From JAAELZ01 sp965223465 (GTDB lineage: Bacteria; Pseudomonadota; Gammaproteobacteria; Arenicellales; Poriferihabitantaceae): DNA of 64,000 nucleotides. A program made the translations under genes and the position numbers. Location: NCBI GenBank assembly GCA_965223465.1, contig OZ245025.1, positions 992,001-1,056,000 of the forward strand, read 5' to 3'. The notes below the pieces were generated by a model, which worked only from the letters and a program-made list of their open reading frames with translations, ran no database searches and was not told where the DNA came from. Each line of letters begins with the position of its first letter. Position 1 is the first letter of the stretch. Shown one piece after another: positions 56,171-64,000 of the stretch.

Positions 56171-59100
56171 ATGAGTCAAGACCACCCCCAAGATAGCGAG
56201 CGCCAAGCCCAGACTAATCACGCAGAACTAAGCGAAGATTTAGGGATCGCGGGTAAAATGGCGCAGGCATTTATCGCCTCGCCCCTATCACCCATTTTAC
56301 TCATCGCCTCATTTGCGATTGGACTGCTCGGGTTAGTCATGACCCCGCGCCAGGAAGATCCTCAAATATCAGTCCCTATGGTGGATATTTTTGTCGCCTA
56401 TCCAGGTGCCTCTGCTGAACAAACTGCCAAACAGGTGGCCTCTCCGCTTGAGCGCATCATGAGCGAAATAGAAGGCGTAGACCATGTTTACTCTGCCTCG
56501 CGGCGGGGGCAAGCAATGGTGACGGTTCAATTTGATGTCGGTGAAGACATGGGACCCTCTTTGGTCAAGTTATACGACAAAATTGAATCTAACCTGGATA
56601 TGGTACCTGCGGGCGCCAGTATGCCGTTGGTCAAACCCAAGGCGATTGACGATGTCCCGACTGTGGCCATCACTTTATGGTCTGATACGGTTGACGATTC
56701 AATTCTGCGTAAACTCGCCAGTGATTTGTTGCAAAATGTAAAGGAGCTACCCAATACCGGCCCTGGATTCATTGTTGGCGGGCGTGAAGAGCAAGTACGA
56801 GTAGAAGTCAGTATTCCAAAGCTGGCAAGTTATAACCTGAGTATTGGCCAAATTGCGGGTGCCATCCGTTCTGCAAACAGCGAATTAGAGGCGGGCCACT
56901 ATGAGCTCGGCAATAACAGTTATAAAGTTTTTTCAGGGAGTTTCCTAAGTAATGCGGCAGAAGTATCCAAGTTGGTGGTCGGTGTCGCCAATGGTGGGCC
57001 GGTATTTTTGGCTGATGTTGCTGAGGTGATCGCTGGCCCATCTGAAACAAAGAATCTGGTTCAGCATTATACCGGCCAGTCCTATGACGGGGAGCGCCCT
57101 TCAGACGGATACCCAGCAGTAACCGTCGCTTTTTCCAAAATCAAAGGCAGTAACGGTATTACGGTTTCCAAACAAATTATTGAAAGAGTCGAGAGCTTAA
57201 AGGGGTACTTAATCCCCGATAATGTTAATGTAGAAATCACGCGGGATTACGGGAAATCAGCAGAACACAAAGTAAATGAGTTACTGTTGAAGCTGGTCGT
57301 CGCCACCGCTGTCGTCACCTTACTTATATTCGTATTCTTAGGTTTTCGCCCCGCTTTTGTAACCTTTGTCATTATTCCAAATGTCATTTTAGTGACGGTA
57401 TTTGGCGCTTGGTTGACTGATTTCACCATTGATCGGGTGAGCCTATTTGCGCTGATATTCTCTATCGGTATATTGGTCGATGATGCGATTGTGGTCGTTG
57501 AGAATATTTATCGCCGCTGGCTTATGGCAGGTACCACTTCCATTGCGGTCGCGGTTGATGCAGTGCGGGAAGTAGGTAATCCTACCATTGTCGCCACCTT
57601 TACGGTTATTGCCGCACTGTTACCGATGGCGTTTGTTGGCGACATGATGGGGCCCTATATGATGCCTATTCCAGCGTTGGGCTCGATCGCGATATTATTT
57701 TCTTTGTTCGCGGCATTTGCCTTCACCCCTTGGCTGACCTATAAATTACGCCCTTCTATGCAGGCGCTACATAAAGCAGAAGAAAAAGAAGAACGTTTCC
57801 AAAATTGGGTGGGCACGTTTTATAAAAAACTAATCTATGCGCTGATGGGTAATCGCCTACTGGGCTGGGCAACGCTGATTGGTATTATTTTAGTTTGGGC
57901 ACTTTCCGTATTTCTGTTTTACACCCAGTCTGTTACTGTCAAAATGATGCCGTTTGACAATAAGCCTGAGTTTAATGTCGTCATTAATATGCCCGCTGGC
58001 ACCTCATTACCTAAAACCGCTACGGTCACTCAGAAACTGGTATCAGCAGTGCGCGAACAAGTTCCCGAGGTAGTAGATTTACAATCTTATGTCGGCACAG
58101 TCTCGCCGTATAATTTTAACGGCATGGTGCGCCATTATTATTTGCGCCAGGAGCCCTGGCAAGCGGATATCCAGATCAAATTACTCGATAAAGGCGATCG
58201 TGAGCGCAGCAGCCATGATATCGCAGATGACACACGCAATATTCTGACACCATTGGCCAAACAACTCGGCGCACGCATAACGGTTGCCGAAATGCCTCCC
58301 GGGCCACCGGTATTGCAAACTATGGTGGCAGAAGTGTATGGCCCGACCGCCGAAATTCGCCGTCAGGTCGCACGCGATATTACGCTCAAATTTGAAGAAG
58401 CGCAGTATGTTGGCGATGTTGACAACTATATTGAATCGCCCCACTTTATCACCGAATTTCAGGTTGACATTGATAAAGCGATGCAAAAAGGTATTACCGT
58501 CGAAACCATCAATCAGAGCATCGCTTTGGCCATGGGTGGGTTTATCGTCGGCGATATCAAAGAGCGACACTCAACCGAGCCGATAAAAATCGTGCTCCAA
58601 GCACCGCATTCACAGCGCGCCCTCATCGGTAATATCACTAATATGCCAATTCCATCTGCCGATGGCACCATGGTGCCACTTTTCGAGCTGGGTGAGTTCA
58701 AGCAAATACAAAATGATCCTATTGTCTACCACAAGGACTTACGCCCAATAGAGTATGTGGTGGGTGAATCGGTAGGCAAACTCGCCGCCCCCATTTACGG
58801 TATGTTTGAAGTTGATGGGCTGCTCGAAGACTATGTGAGTCCCGACGGTCAGAAACTTTCCGGGCGCATGATTTCTCCCCCTGAAAGCGATAATGTATCT
58901 GGTTTTAAATGGGATGGAGAGTGGCGCGTGACTTATATTACCTTCCGCGATATGGGTATCGCTTTTGCGGGTGCTATGTTGCTAATATACATCTTGGTGG
59001 TGTGGGAATTTGGCAATTTCAGAGTGCCACTGATTATTATCAGTCCCATCCCGCTTACCATGATCGGCATTATGTTCGGGCACTGGTTATGGGGAGCGGA

Positions 59101-59992
59101 ATTTACCGCCACCTCGATGATTGGCTTCATTGCGCTGGCGGGCATTATCGTGCGTAATTCCATTCTACTGGTCGATTTTGCCCAGGAAGCCGTCAGTGAA
59201 GGTATGGACCCTCGCGAAGCGCTGGCGATGGCAGGACAGGCGAGAATGCGGCCCATTATTATAACTGCATTGGCACTGATGGGCGGATCAATGGTGATTT
59301 TGACCGACCCGATCTTTCAGGGCATGGCTGTCTCATTGTTCTTTGGTGTATTTATCGCAACATTGCTGACCTTGATTGTAATTCCTATGGGGTGCGACTC
59401 CTGGTCAGATGTTATTTGTAGCGATGAAACTTGCGTTAACGGCACACCCGGTTCTCCGGATAAACACAGTAGCCGCGCTGCTGCGCCTTCAATGGTTAGA
59501 CCGACGGCCAATCGGCCAAAAGAGGCAATATACGAAGATGCTGGTCAGGCGATAAAAACCGCTAAAGTCATTCGACCTGCTTCTACTAATGAGGCCTCAA
59601 CTGAAACCTCAGCCGACAAATCTACAAAGAAAATACCCACCACTTCGAAAGCGCGTCTAGACCACAAGCAGCCACCTAAAAAAGAGCAAACGACTGACAT
59701 CACAGCGGCACCCATAGCACCCGATGCGAACAAAACGAAAAAAACACTGACGAAAGCACCTAAAACCGCGCGCAAGCCCAGTAAAAAAGCAATCGCCAAG
59801 AAAAGACCTGCGAAAAAGAAAACCGCCAAGAAAAAAGTGGTACGGAAAGTTTCGCCTAAAGCTAAAACAACTCGCCCTGCTGTCAAGAAAAGCAGAACCC
59901 GCCCAGTTAGTAAGAAAGTTCCGGTCAAAAAACGCACCAAGAAAATAGCCACAACAGCCGGCAGAAAACGCAAAGGCATTCGCCTAAAATAG
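56171..59992 (+). CDS. RND permease with cytoplasmic histone-H1-like C-terminal tail
   Basis: A 1273-residue RND pump. The pump core (about 1-1070) has both halves: FIASPLSPILLIASFAIGLL first helix, FSIGILVDDAIVVVENIY relay helix and IGFIALAGIIVRNSILLVDF second-half helix, ending at TLIVIPMGCDSW. Instead of stopping there, as RND pumps normally do, the same frame continues about 200 residues. The tail starts with a Ser/Thr/Ala-rich segment and becomes strongly basic in the last about 85 residues, with repeats such as KPSKKAIAKKRPAKKKTAKK, like histone H1 or bacterial H1-like proteins. RND C-termini lie in the cytoplasm, so the tail could contact DNA, RNA or an acidic partner. No frameshift is visible. 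Confidence 0.85.
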   Translation: MSQDHPQDSERQAQTNHAELSEDLGIAGKMAQAFIASPLSPILLIASFAIGLLGLVMTPRQEDPQISVPMVDIFVAYPGASAEQTAKQVASPLERIMSEIEGVDHVYSASRRGQAMVTVQFDVGEDMGPSLVKLYDKIESNLDMVPAGASMPLVKPKAIDDVPTVAITLWSDTVDDSILRKLASDLLQNVKELPNTGPGFIVGGREEQVRVEVSIPKLASYNLSIGQIAGAIRSANSELEAGHYELGNNSYKVFSGSFLSNAAEVSKLVVGVANGGPVFLADVAEVIAGPSETKNLVQHYTGQSYDGERPSDGYPAVTVAFSKIKGSNGITVSKQIIERVESLKGYLIPDNVNVEITRDYGKSAEHKVNELLLKLVVATAVVTLLIFVFLGFRPAFVTFVIIPNVILVTVFGAWLTDFTIDRVSLFALIFSIGILVDDAIVVVENIYRRWLMAGTTSIAVAVDAVREVGNPTIVATFTVIAALLPMAFVGDMMGPYMMPIPALGSIAILFSLFAAFAFTPWLTYKLRPSMQALHKAEEKEERFQNWVGTFYKKLIYALMGNRLLGWATLIGIILVWALSVFLFYTQSVTVKMMPFDNKPEFNVVINMPAGTSLPKTATVTQKLVSAVREQVPEVVDLQSYVGTVSPYNFNGMVRHYYLRQEPWQADIQIKLLDKGDRERSSHDIADDTRNILTPLAKQLGARITVAEMPPGPPVLQTMVAEVYGPTAEIRRQVARDITLKFEEAQYVGDVDNYIESPHFITEFQVDIDKAMQKGITVETINQSIALAMGGFIVGDIKERHSTEPIKIVLQAPHSQRALIGNITNMPIPSADGTMVPLFELGEFKQIQNDPIVYHKDLRPIEYVVGESVGKLAAPIYGMFEVDGLLEDYVSPDGQKLSGRMISPPESDNVSGFKWDGEWRVTYITFRDMGIAFAGAMLLIYILVVWEFGNFRVPLIIISPIPLTMIGIMFGHWLWGAEFTATSMIGFIALAGIIVRNSILLVDFAQEAVSEGMDPREALAMAGQARMRPIIITALALMGGSMVILTDPIFQGMAVSLFFGVFIATLLTLIVIPMGCDSWSDVICSDETCVNGTPGSPDKHSSRAAAPSMVRPTANRPKEAIYEDAGQAIKTAKVIRPASTNEASTETSADKSTKKIPTTSKARLDHKQPPKKEQTTDITAAPIAPDANKTKKTLTKAPKTARKPSKKAIAKKRPAKKKTAKKKVVRKVSPKAKTTRPAVKKSRTRPVSKKVPVKKRTKKIATTAGRKRKGIRLK

Positions 59993-60034
59993 TCTTATGC
60001 CAATACCCCATTACAACTAATACGAGGCCATATT

Positions 60035-60652
60035 ATGAAACTCAGATTATATTTAACCCATTGCTTGTTTGCCGGTCTACTCGGCTTTACCTCGAATGCC
60101 GCCGTTGGTTTTGATTTTGATAGCCCATTCGACTGGTTCGATGACGACGATGATTATTATGATTATCGCTACGGAGGTGGACGCTATGGTGGTTACGGCC
60201 GCGACCGCTGGAGACGTTATGATGAGTGGGAGCCAAACTACTGGCGTTATCGCTATTTTGACGACGATAGCGACGACTATATCTTTGATGAGTTTGATGA
60301 TGGCGATTTTTTCGGCGATGGATACGGTAGTGGACGTTTTAATTTCGATATGAATTTTGATACGGATTTTGATGGTGATTTCGATGGCGATTTTGATGAT
60401 GATTATCGCTATCGAGGTGATCGCTACGGGCGCGACTACCGTCGAAATTATGATCGCGATTTTGGTAGGCTTTCACGCCGACCCGACCGGTATCGTAGCG
60501 GCAGCCGCTATAGCGACGATCGTTACAACGATAGCTATTGGCGCGATTATTCTCGTCGCTATCGTGATAGCGACCGACGCATGTCCAGAACGCCAGAATA
60601 CGAGCGGCGCAGAGCGGAGCGCAGAGAAAAGCAACCCATTGAGTGCCGCTAA
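60035..60652 (+). CDS. Secreted repetitive Asp/Arg/Tyr-rich protein
   Basis: A 205-residue low-complexity protein with a signal peptide (MKLRLYLTHCLFAGLLGFTS, cleavage likely near NAAVG). The first half is Asp/Phe/Tyr-rich with DFDGDFDGDFDDD repeats, like calcium-binding Asp ladders; the second half is Arg/Tyr/Ser/Asp-rich and basic, giving a polyampholyte. No family is recognised. Repetitive tyrosine-rich secreted proteins occur as sulfur-globule envelope proteins, but the sequence is not similar enough to claim that. It lies between two genes that encode H1-like tails. Confidence 0.65.
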   Translation: MKLRLYLTHCLFAGLLGFTSNAAVGFDFDSPFDWFDDDDDYYDYRYGGGRYGGYGRDRWRRYDEWEPNYWRYRYFDDDSDDYIFDEFDDGDFFGDGYGSGRFNFDMNFDTDFDGDFDGDFDDDYRYRGDRYGRDYRRNYDRDFGRLSRRPDRYRSGSRYSDDRYNDSYWRDYSRRYRDSDRRMSRTPEYERRRAERREKQPIECR

Positions 60653-60663
60653 AGCTTAAAATA

Positions 60664-60693
60664 GATGGCGCCTTAAATGATAAGTGCGCCATC
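60664..60693. repeat. Inverted repeat between repetitive-protein and ParA-like genes
   Basis: GATGGCGC (60664-60671) and GCGCCATC (60686-60693), loop 14 bases, no T-run. It could be a weak terminator, an RNA stability element or an operator. Confidence 0.4.
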
Positions 60694-60731
60694 AAAAGTC
60701 TTATCCCAATAGACCCAACGAGAGTGTCATT

Positions 60732-61481
60732 ATGATTACCGTCATCGGCAGCCTTAAAGGAGGCTCGGGCAAAAGCACCACATCGTTTAACCTAGCGGTA
60801 TGGTTGCTCACCCAGGATTTCTCTACCGCAATCTTTGATATTGACCCGCAACAAACCCTGGTTGACGCATCGGATTTTCGGGCAGAGGACAATCTCGAGC
60901 CCGTACTCAACGTGCTTTCACCCAGAGCGAATATCGACGAGAAATTACTCGAAGCGAACAAAACCCACGCCGAAGTCTTGGTTGATATTGGAAATTCCAA
61001 TATGAATGCGGTGCGCAAAGCCTATAAAGTAGCCGACCGAATCGTGGTGCCCGTACTACCGAGCCAATCTGATGTCTGGTCTTTGCAGCGCTTTTTAAGG
61101 CTGCTTGATAAAATGGAGACCAAACGTAATCTGGAGATTGTCGTATTTATCAATCGGGCTGATACCCATCACCTGGTGACCGAAACCCGGGAAACCCTCG
61201 CCGTTCTTAAGCAATTGCCTGGCGTTACGGTTATCCCAAAAATGTTAAGTCAGCGTCTCGGATTCAGGCGTTCGTTCAGCGAGGGAATGGGCATTTTCGA
61301 GCTTGAACCGCGCAGTAAAGCGGCGGCTGAATTTTTGTTTTTCGCACGCGCATTGTACCCCGCACGTCGCGGTGCTAAAAAACCCGCAAAGAAGATAACG
61401 ACCCGCAAAAAGCCAACTAAAAAACGTACCAGTCCAGCGAAGAAAGTTACTAAAAACCGGGCTGCTAGAAAAGCTAAATAG
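60732..61481 (+). CDS. ParA/MinD-like ATPase with H1-like C-terminal tail
   Basis: A 249-residue deviant-Walker-A ATPase starting MITVIGSLKGGSGKSTTSFN, with KGGSGKST; the frame is open 16 codons earlier but the family begins here. The Asp of the A' motif is in FDIDPQQ, and VLVDIGNSN fits the Walker B region. The ATPase domain ends about residue 212, then a tail of about 35 residues is Lys/Arg-rich with KKPAKK and RKKPTKKRTSPAKK-type repeats, as in the RND permease two genes upstream. ParA-type ATPases position DNA, proteins or organelles on the nucleoid; the basic tail could increase DNA binding. No ParB gene is nearby, so it is an orphan ParA. Confidence 0.8.
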   Translation: MITVIGSLKGGSGKSTTSFNLAVWLLTQDFSTAIFDIDPQQTLVDASDFRAEDNLEPVLNVLSPRANIDEKLLEANKTHAEVLVDIGNSNMNAVRKAYKVADRIVVPVLPSQSDVWSLQRFLRLLDKMETKRNLEIVVFINRADTHHLVTETRETLAVLKQLPGVTVIPKMLSQRLGFRRSFSEGMGIFELEPRSKAAAEFLFFARALYPARRGAKKPAKKITTRKKPTKKRTSPAKKVTKNRAARKAK

Positions 61482-61730
61482 AACCCCCAAATTAGTTATC
61501 TAACCCCCTAATTCACAACCGGTAGAAATGCAATGGAGTTGTATTTGAAATTCTACGCAAGTCAGTATTGGTGAGGCTCTACTTATTCGTTATATAGCCC
61601 ACTCAGGTATACGTTGAAACGATACGACACAGAATAACGTAGTCGTTCTAAACTAAGCATTACCCGACGTGGTGCGATTGAGAAATTTACATGTGATTTT
61701 TTACTTGGCCACTACCAGCCGGTCTTAATT

Positions 61731-63245
61731 CTATTGCGCTACCGTCTCCGGTGTCATTTCTGGGGCAGCTTCAACAGATGATTTTTCCTCCTTCAGCTGT
61801 TTTTGCACTTCAATCATGTTCTGACCGGATGGATTGGTATAACGATCATTCAGGTTTTGAACATAATTATCAGCTTCTTCTCTTATCTTATTGATTCGAC
61901 TACGATTTAACATATTCCAACCGCGCGGTTTTAAACCCAGTATAGAATTGAACAAGCTAGTGTTCTTTTTAAATGCGGTCTGTACATTAAGCTTATTGCC
62001 GATCAGTTTTTGGGCTTTTTTAACCGCGCGCTTCAAACTATTCGCCATCAGGGTGCGCGATATTAAATGCCATAAAAATAAGCCTGCACCAATAAAAATA
62101 AGCAAATACAGCGGCTTAAGATGGACGACGCCATTAAGAAGTACGACACTGCCCCCTTCCAATGCGGCTTGCACCCAGCCAAGGCTAAACACGAAAAAAG
62201 CCATCACGCCCCAACCCAACAAGTCGAGCAACAATGTGCGTTTTCTCCATTTACGCAGCAGTTCTTGTAGCAGTGGAATCGCGCGACTTTCGATATCACG
62301 CGCGGTATTATCCAGCGAGGCTATGATTCGATACGCTCTTTCGACCCCAATTTGCCCCATGCGATCATGAATATCATTCAGATCGGAATCGCGCTTACGC
62401 TCAAATCGCTCGCGTAAGGCATGATTTTCAATCGGGTTCGCTGCGGTTGGGCTATAAATAGTGTAAAAGCGTCCTGCACTCAAGCCGCGCTCGCCCAGCG
62501 CTCTTTGCCAGGCCGCGACCACGCTTTCAGCGTTGTCTTCTTTGGCGGCGGTATCAATTTGATTGAGAACATATAAAAATTTACTGGCATCGTCACGGGT
62601 TATGGTCGCGGAAACTAAATGATCCAGCGTATCGCGCATCGCGCCTGGCTCGGGGTGGCGCGCATCGAAAAACACGATGACCAAATCGGATAAATCAATA
62701 ATATGATCGGTAATACGCAGGGTGGAATCGCGCTGTTTATCCGCATCAAAGCCGGGCGAATCGATAATAATTTTGCCGCGCAACACTTCGCTGGCCGCTG
62801 TTTTGAGCTGCAGATAGGAATCGATTTTGCTGCCTTCCCCCTGCATGGCCTTTTCGATCTGATCGCTGATCCGATAAAACGGAAAACGCGGATCAGAATC
62901 CAGCGCAACGCCGGGCAAGGCCTGAAACGTGGTCTCTTCGCTGTAACACAAGACGGTAAACTTATCATCTACGGCCTGATTGCCACTGCGTTGAATTTGC
63001 TCGCCGATATAGTGGTTAATAAAAGTCGATTTTCCAGCTGAATAGGTCCCTAGAACCGAAATTAACGGCCACCAGGGGATTTGCATCACAAAAGAATCGT
63101 TTTTATTGAGCAAGCCGGTAGCATAACCCACTTTGTCCAGCCGTTTAAAGCTGTCTATCGCATCGAGCAATATCGAGTTTTCTGCAGCCAGATGCGTTTT
63201 GAGTAAATTTAAGCGTTGATTAATCGGCGTAGCGGCCATGTTCAT
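61731..63245 (-). CDS. Membrane-associated dynamin-like GTPase
   Basis: A 504-residue GTPase; start ATG 63245 (or 63239). G1 motif GTYSAGKSTFIN, G3 DSPGFD, and G4 reads NQID in place of NKxD. Two hydrophobic segments near residues 340-390 form a membrane hairpin or two spans, and the C-terminal part is helical and charged. This is the layout of bacterial dynamin-like or YfjP-type proteins, which remodel or tether membranes. It lies alone, convergent with the ParA-like gene. Confidence 0.78.
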   Translation of the reverse strand: MNMAATPINQRLNLLKTHLAAENSILLDAIDSFKRLDKVGYATGLLNKNDSFVMQIPWWPLISVLGTYSAGKSTFINHYIGEQIQRSGNQAVDDKFTVLCYSEETTFQALPGVALDSDPRFPFYRISDQIEKAMQGEGSKIDSYLQLKTAASEVLRGKIIIDSPGFDADKQRDSTLRITDHIIDLSDLVIVFFDARHPEPGAMRDTLDHLVSATITRDDASKFLYVLNQIDTAAKEDNAESVVAAWQRALGERGLSAGRFYTIYSPTAANPIENHALRERFERKRDSDLNDIHDRMGQIGVERAYRIIASLDNTARDIESRAIPLLQELLRKWRKRTLLLDLLGWGVMAFFVFSLGWVQAALEGGSVVLLNGVVHLKPLYLLIFIGAGLFLWHLISRTLMANSLKRAVKKAQKLIGNKLNVQTAFKKNTSLFNSILGLKPRGWNMLNRSRINKIREEADNYVQNLNDRYTNPSGQNMIEVQKQLKEEKSSVEAAPEMTPETVAQ

Positions 63246-63565
63246 ACATCGTTTGTTTATCCTGGCCCTATCATAAACTGAATTAGACCTACCGTTGTGA
63301 ATTTCTGCTTGAACCCACACCAAATTTACGGGATACTGAATTCAAAGACGATGTTGTAAAATCGCGGATGAGTAGCGAAAGCACCTAGCAATACCTTTAG
63401 CACACTGTTGTCATAATGACACGTTGAGATATAGCAATACTTAAAGCTACACAGCCTAGAATTCAATAAATAGTGAATGCTTAACCATTCAAAATCGTAA
63501 CCTGTATTAAGCCACAGCACCAAGGCGACAGGCACTTACAATAAACTCTAATCTTAGGAGACAAT
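63246..63565. other. Intergenic, no gene seen
   Basis: About 320 bp between divergent start codons, with no hairpin or repeat. An AGGAGA ribosome binding site for the next gene lies at its right end. Confidence 0.45.
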
Positions 63566-63961
63566 ATGACCGATTTATTTACCGACAACTGGATGAAAAG
63601 TTTTATGGAAGAATGGAACGATGAACCGGAATTATGCGATGCGTTAGCCAAAATTAATTTTGAAAGTGTAATTGGTTATGGCTTCCCCGACGATGATGAC
63701 CCCACCGGTGTTTTGATCGTAGAAAACGGCATGGCAATTGAAGCAGGAAGCTACGATGGACAAGCATTAAACTGGGACATTCGTGCCAGCGAAGCGCAAT
63801 GGGAAAAATGGATCGGAAAACCCCCTGGCATGATGGGCCTCGGCGCGGCGTTCACCACCGGCAAAATGAAATTCATGGTAGGAGATTACGGCGCGATGAT
63901 TAAAGATCCACGAATGGCAAAGCCATTTATCAAAAGCTTTTCAGTAATGGCGCGCGCCTAA
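63566..63961 (+). CDS. Small SCP2-like protein
   Basis: A 131-residue soluble protein. The segment WEKWIGKPPGMMGLGAAFTT followed by GKMKFMVGDYGAMIK resembles the lipid-binding end of SCP2 (sterol carrier) domains. The N-terminal part is acidic and contains FPDDDDPTGVLIVENG. The ribosome binding site AGGAGA lies a few bases before the ATG. SCP2 domains bind lipids or acyl groups; no partner gene indicates the ligand. Confidence 0.55.
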   Translation: MTDLFTDNWMKSFMEEWNDEPELCDALAKINFESVIGYGFPDDDDPTGVLIVENGMAIEAGSYDGQALNWDIRASEAQWEKWIGKPPGMMGLGAAFTTGKMKFMVGDYGAMIKDPRMAKPFIKSFSVMARA

Positions 63962-63969
63962 CAAAGCAG

Positions 63970-64000
63970 AACGCTGCACGTATACCATGCGTGTAGCGTT
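63970..64000 (+). terminator. Probable terminator hairpin at window end
   Basis: A 14-bp stem (AACGCTGCACGTAT, loop ACC, ATGCGTGTAGCGTT) with two G-U-type pairs, starting 8 bases after the stop codon. The following T-run, if any, is outside the window. Confidence 0.6.

Noticed and set aside
59545..59979. 144-codon hydrophobic minus-strand frame opposite the H1-like tail
   Set aside because: It is the complement of a Lys codon-rich sequence, which yields Phe/Leu/Val codons. The sense tail is in frame with a full RND pump.
56171..59992. Frameshift joining an RND gene with a separate H1-like gene
   Set aside because: The frame is continuous, with no ribosome binding site or start at the junction, and the ParA-like gene nearby has a similar tail, so a real fusion is more likely.
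60035..60652. Sulfur globule protein
   Set aside because: Only the general features (signal peptide, Tyr-rich repeats) fit; no sulfur oxidation genes are in the window.

Overview
The window looks like a chromosomal segment of a marine-type gammaproteobacterium. The evidence is the smc-zipA-ligA block (ZipA is a gammaproteobacterial division protein), LysR, RpiR and MerR regulators of proteobacterial type, two RND pumps, an OmpW porin, TAXI-type TRAP transport, and catabolic genes for methylamines and organosulfur compounds. I saw no rRNA, tRNA, CRISPR array or intact mobile element; the only transposon trace is a decayed IS3-family fragment near 16.2 kb.

Layout. 1-1.6 kb: the three AmmeMemoRadiSam genes (radical SAM enzyme cut by the window edge, Memo, AMMECR1). 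1.9-4.2 kb: a small membrane protein, a HIT protein with a changed histidine triad, and an anchored FKBP. 4.4-9 kb: DgcA-like demethylase plus MttB-like methyltransferase, divergent from a LysR regulator. 9.2-15.7 kb: OmpW, an NhaC transporter, and a minus-strand operon of DauA-like D-amino-acid dehydrogenase, agmatinase, and an ornithine-racemase domain fused to an apparently dead ureohydrolase domain. 15.7-18 kb: IS3 remnant and an AT-rich SGNH-like gene. 18.3-22.8 kb: MexEF/AcrAB-type RND pump. 22.9-24.3 kb: secreted four-module repeat protein with a peptidoglycan-binding end.

24.5-37.2 kb is a catabolic region. A LysR gene is divergent from a family III CoA-transferase and an acyl-CoA-dehydrogenase-fold protein that carries the Arg and Gln marks of 3-sulfinopropanoyl-CoA desulfinase, followed by a ThDP enzyme. 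Next come a UspA/fused TRAP permease/TAXI binding protein set and a divergent RpiR-aminotransferase-BKACE operon. 37.3-41.8 kb: a five-gene envelope operon (small membrane protein, XpaC, TelA, SPFH-GYF, double zinc ribbon). 41.9-43.7 kb: a TSUP exporter and a cysteate-lyase/D-cysteine-desulfhydrase-family enzyme, which could deal with sulfite or cysteate. 43.8-46.7 kb: a MerR regulator, CopZ and CopA with a textbook 19-bp-spacer promoter. 46.7-54.4 kb: glycosyltransferase, LigA, ZipA, SMC.

54.8-61.5 kb holds a second RND pump whose permease ends in a roughly 200-residue tail that becomes lysine-rich and histone-H1-like, a secreted Asp/Arg/Tyr-rich repetitive protein, and a ParA-like ATPase that also ends in an H1-like tail. 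61.7 kb to the end: a membrane dynamin-like GTPase and a small SCP2-like protein.

The best candidates for undescribed biology are the two H1-tailed proteins, the racemase-pseudo-ureohydrolase fusion coupled to agmatinase, the XpaC-TelA-SPFH operon, and the desulfinase cluster with its unexplained ThDP enzyme. Functions are read from sequence motifs and remembered family sequences; no database search was run.
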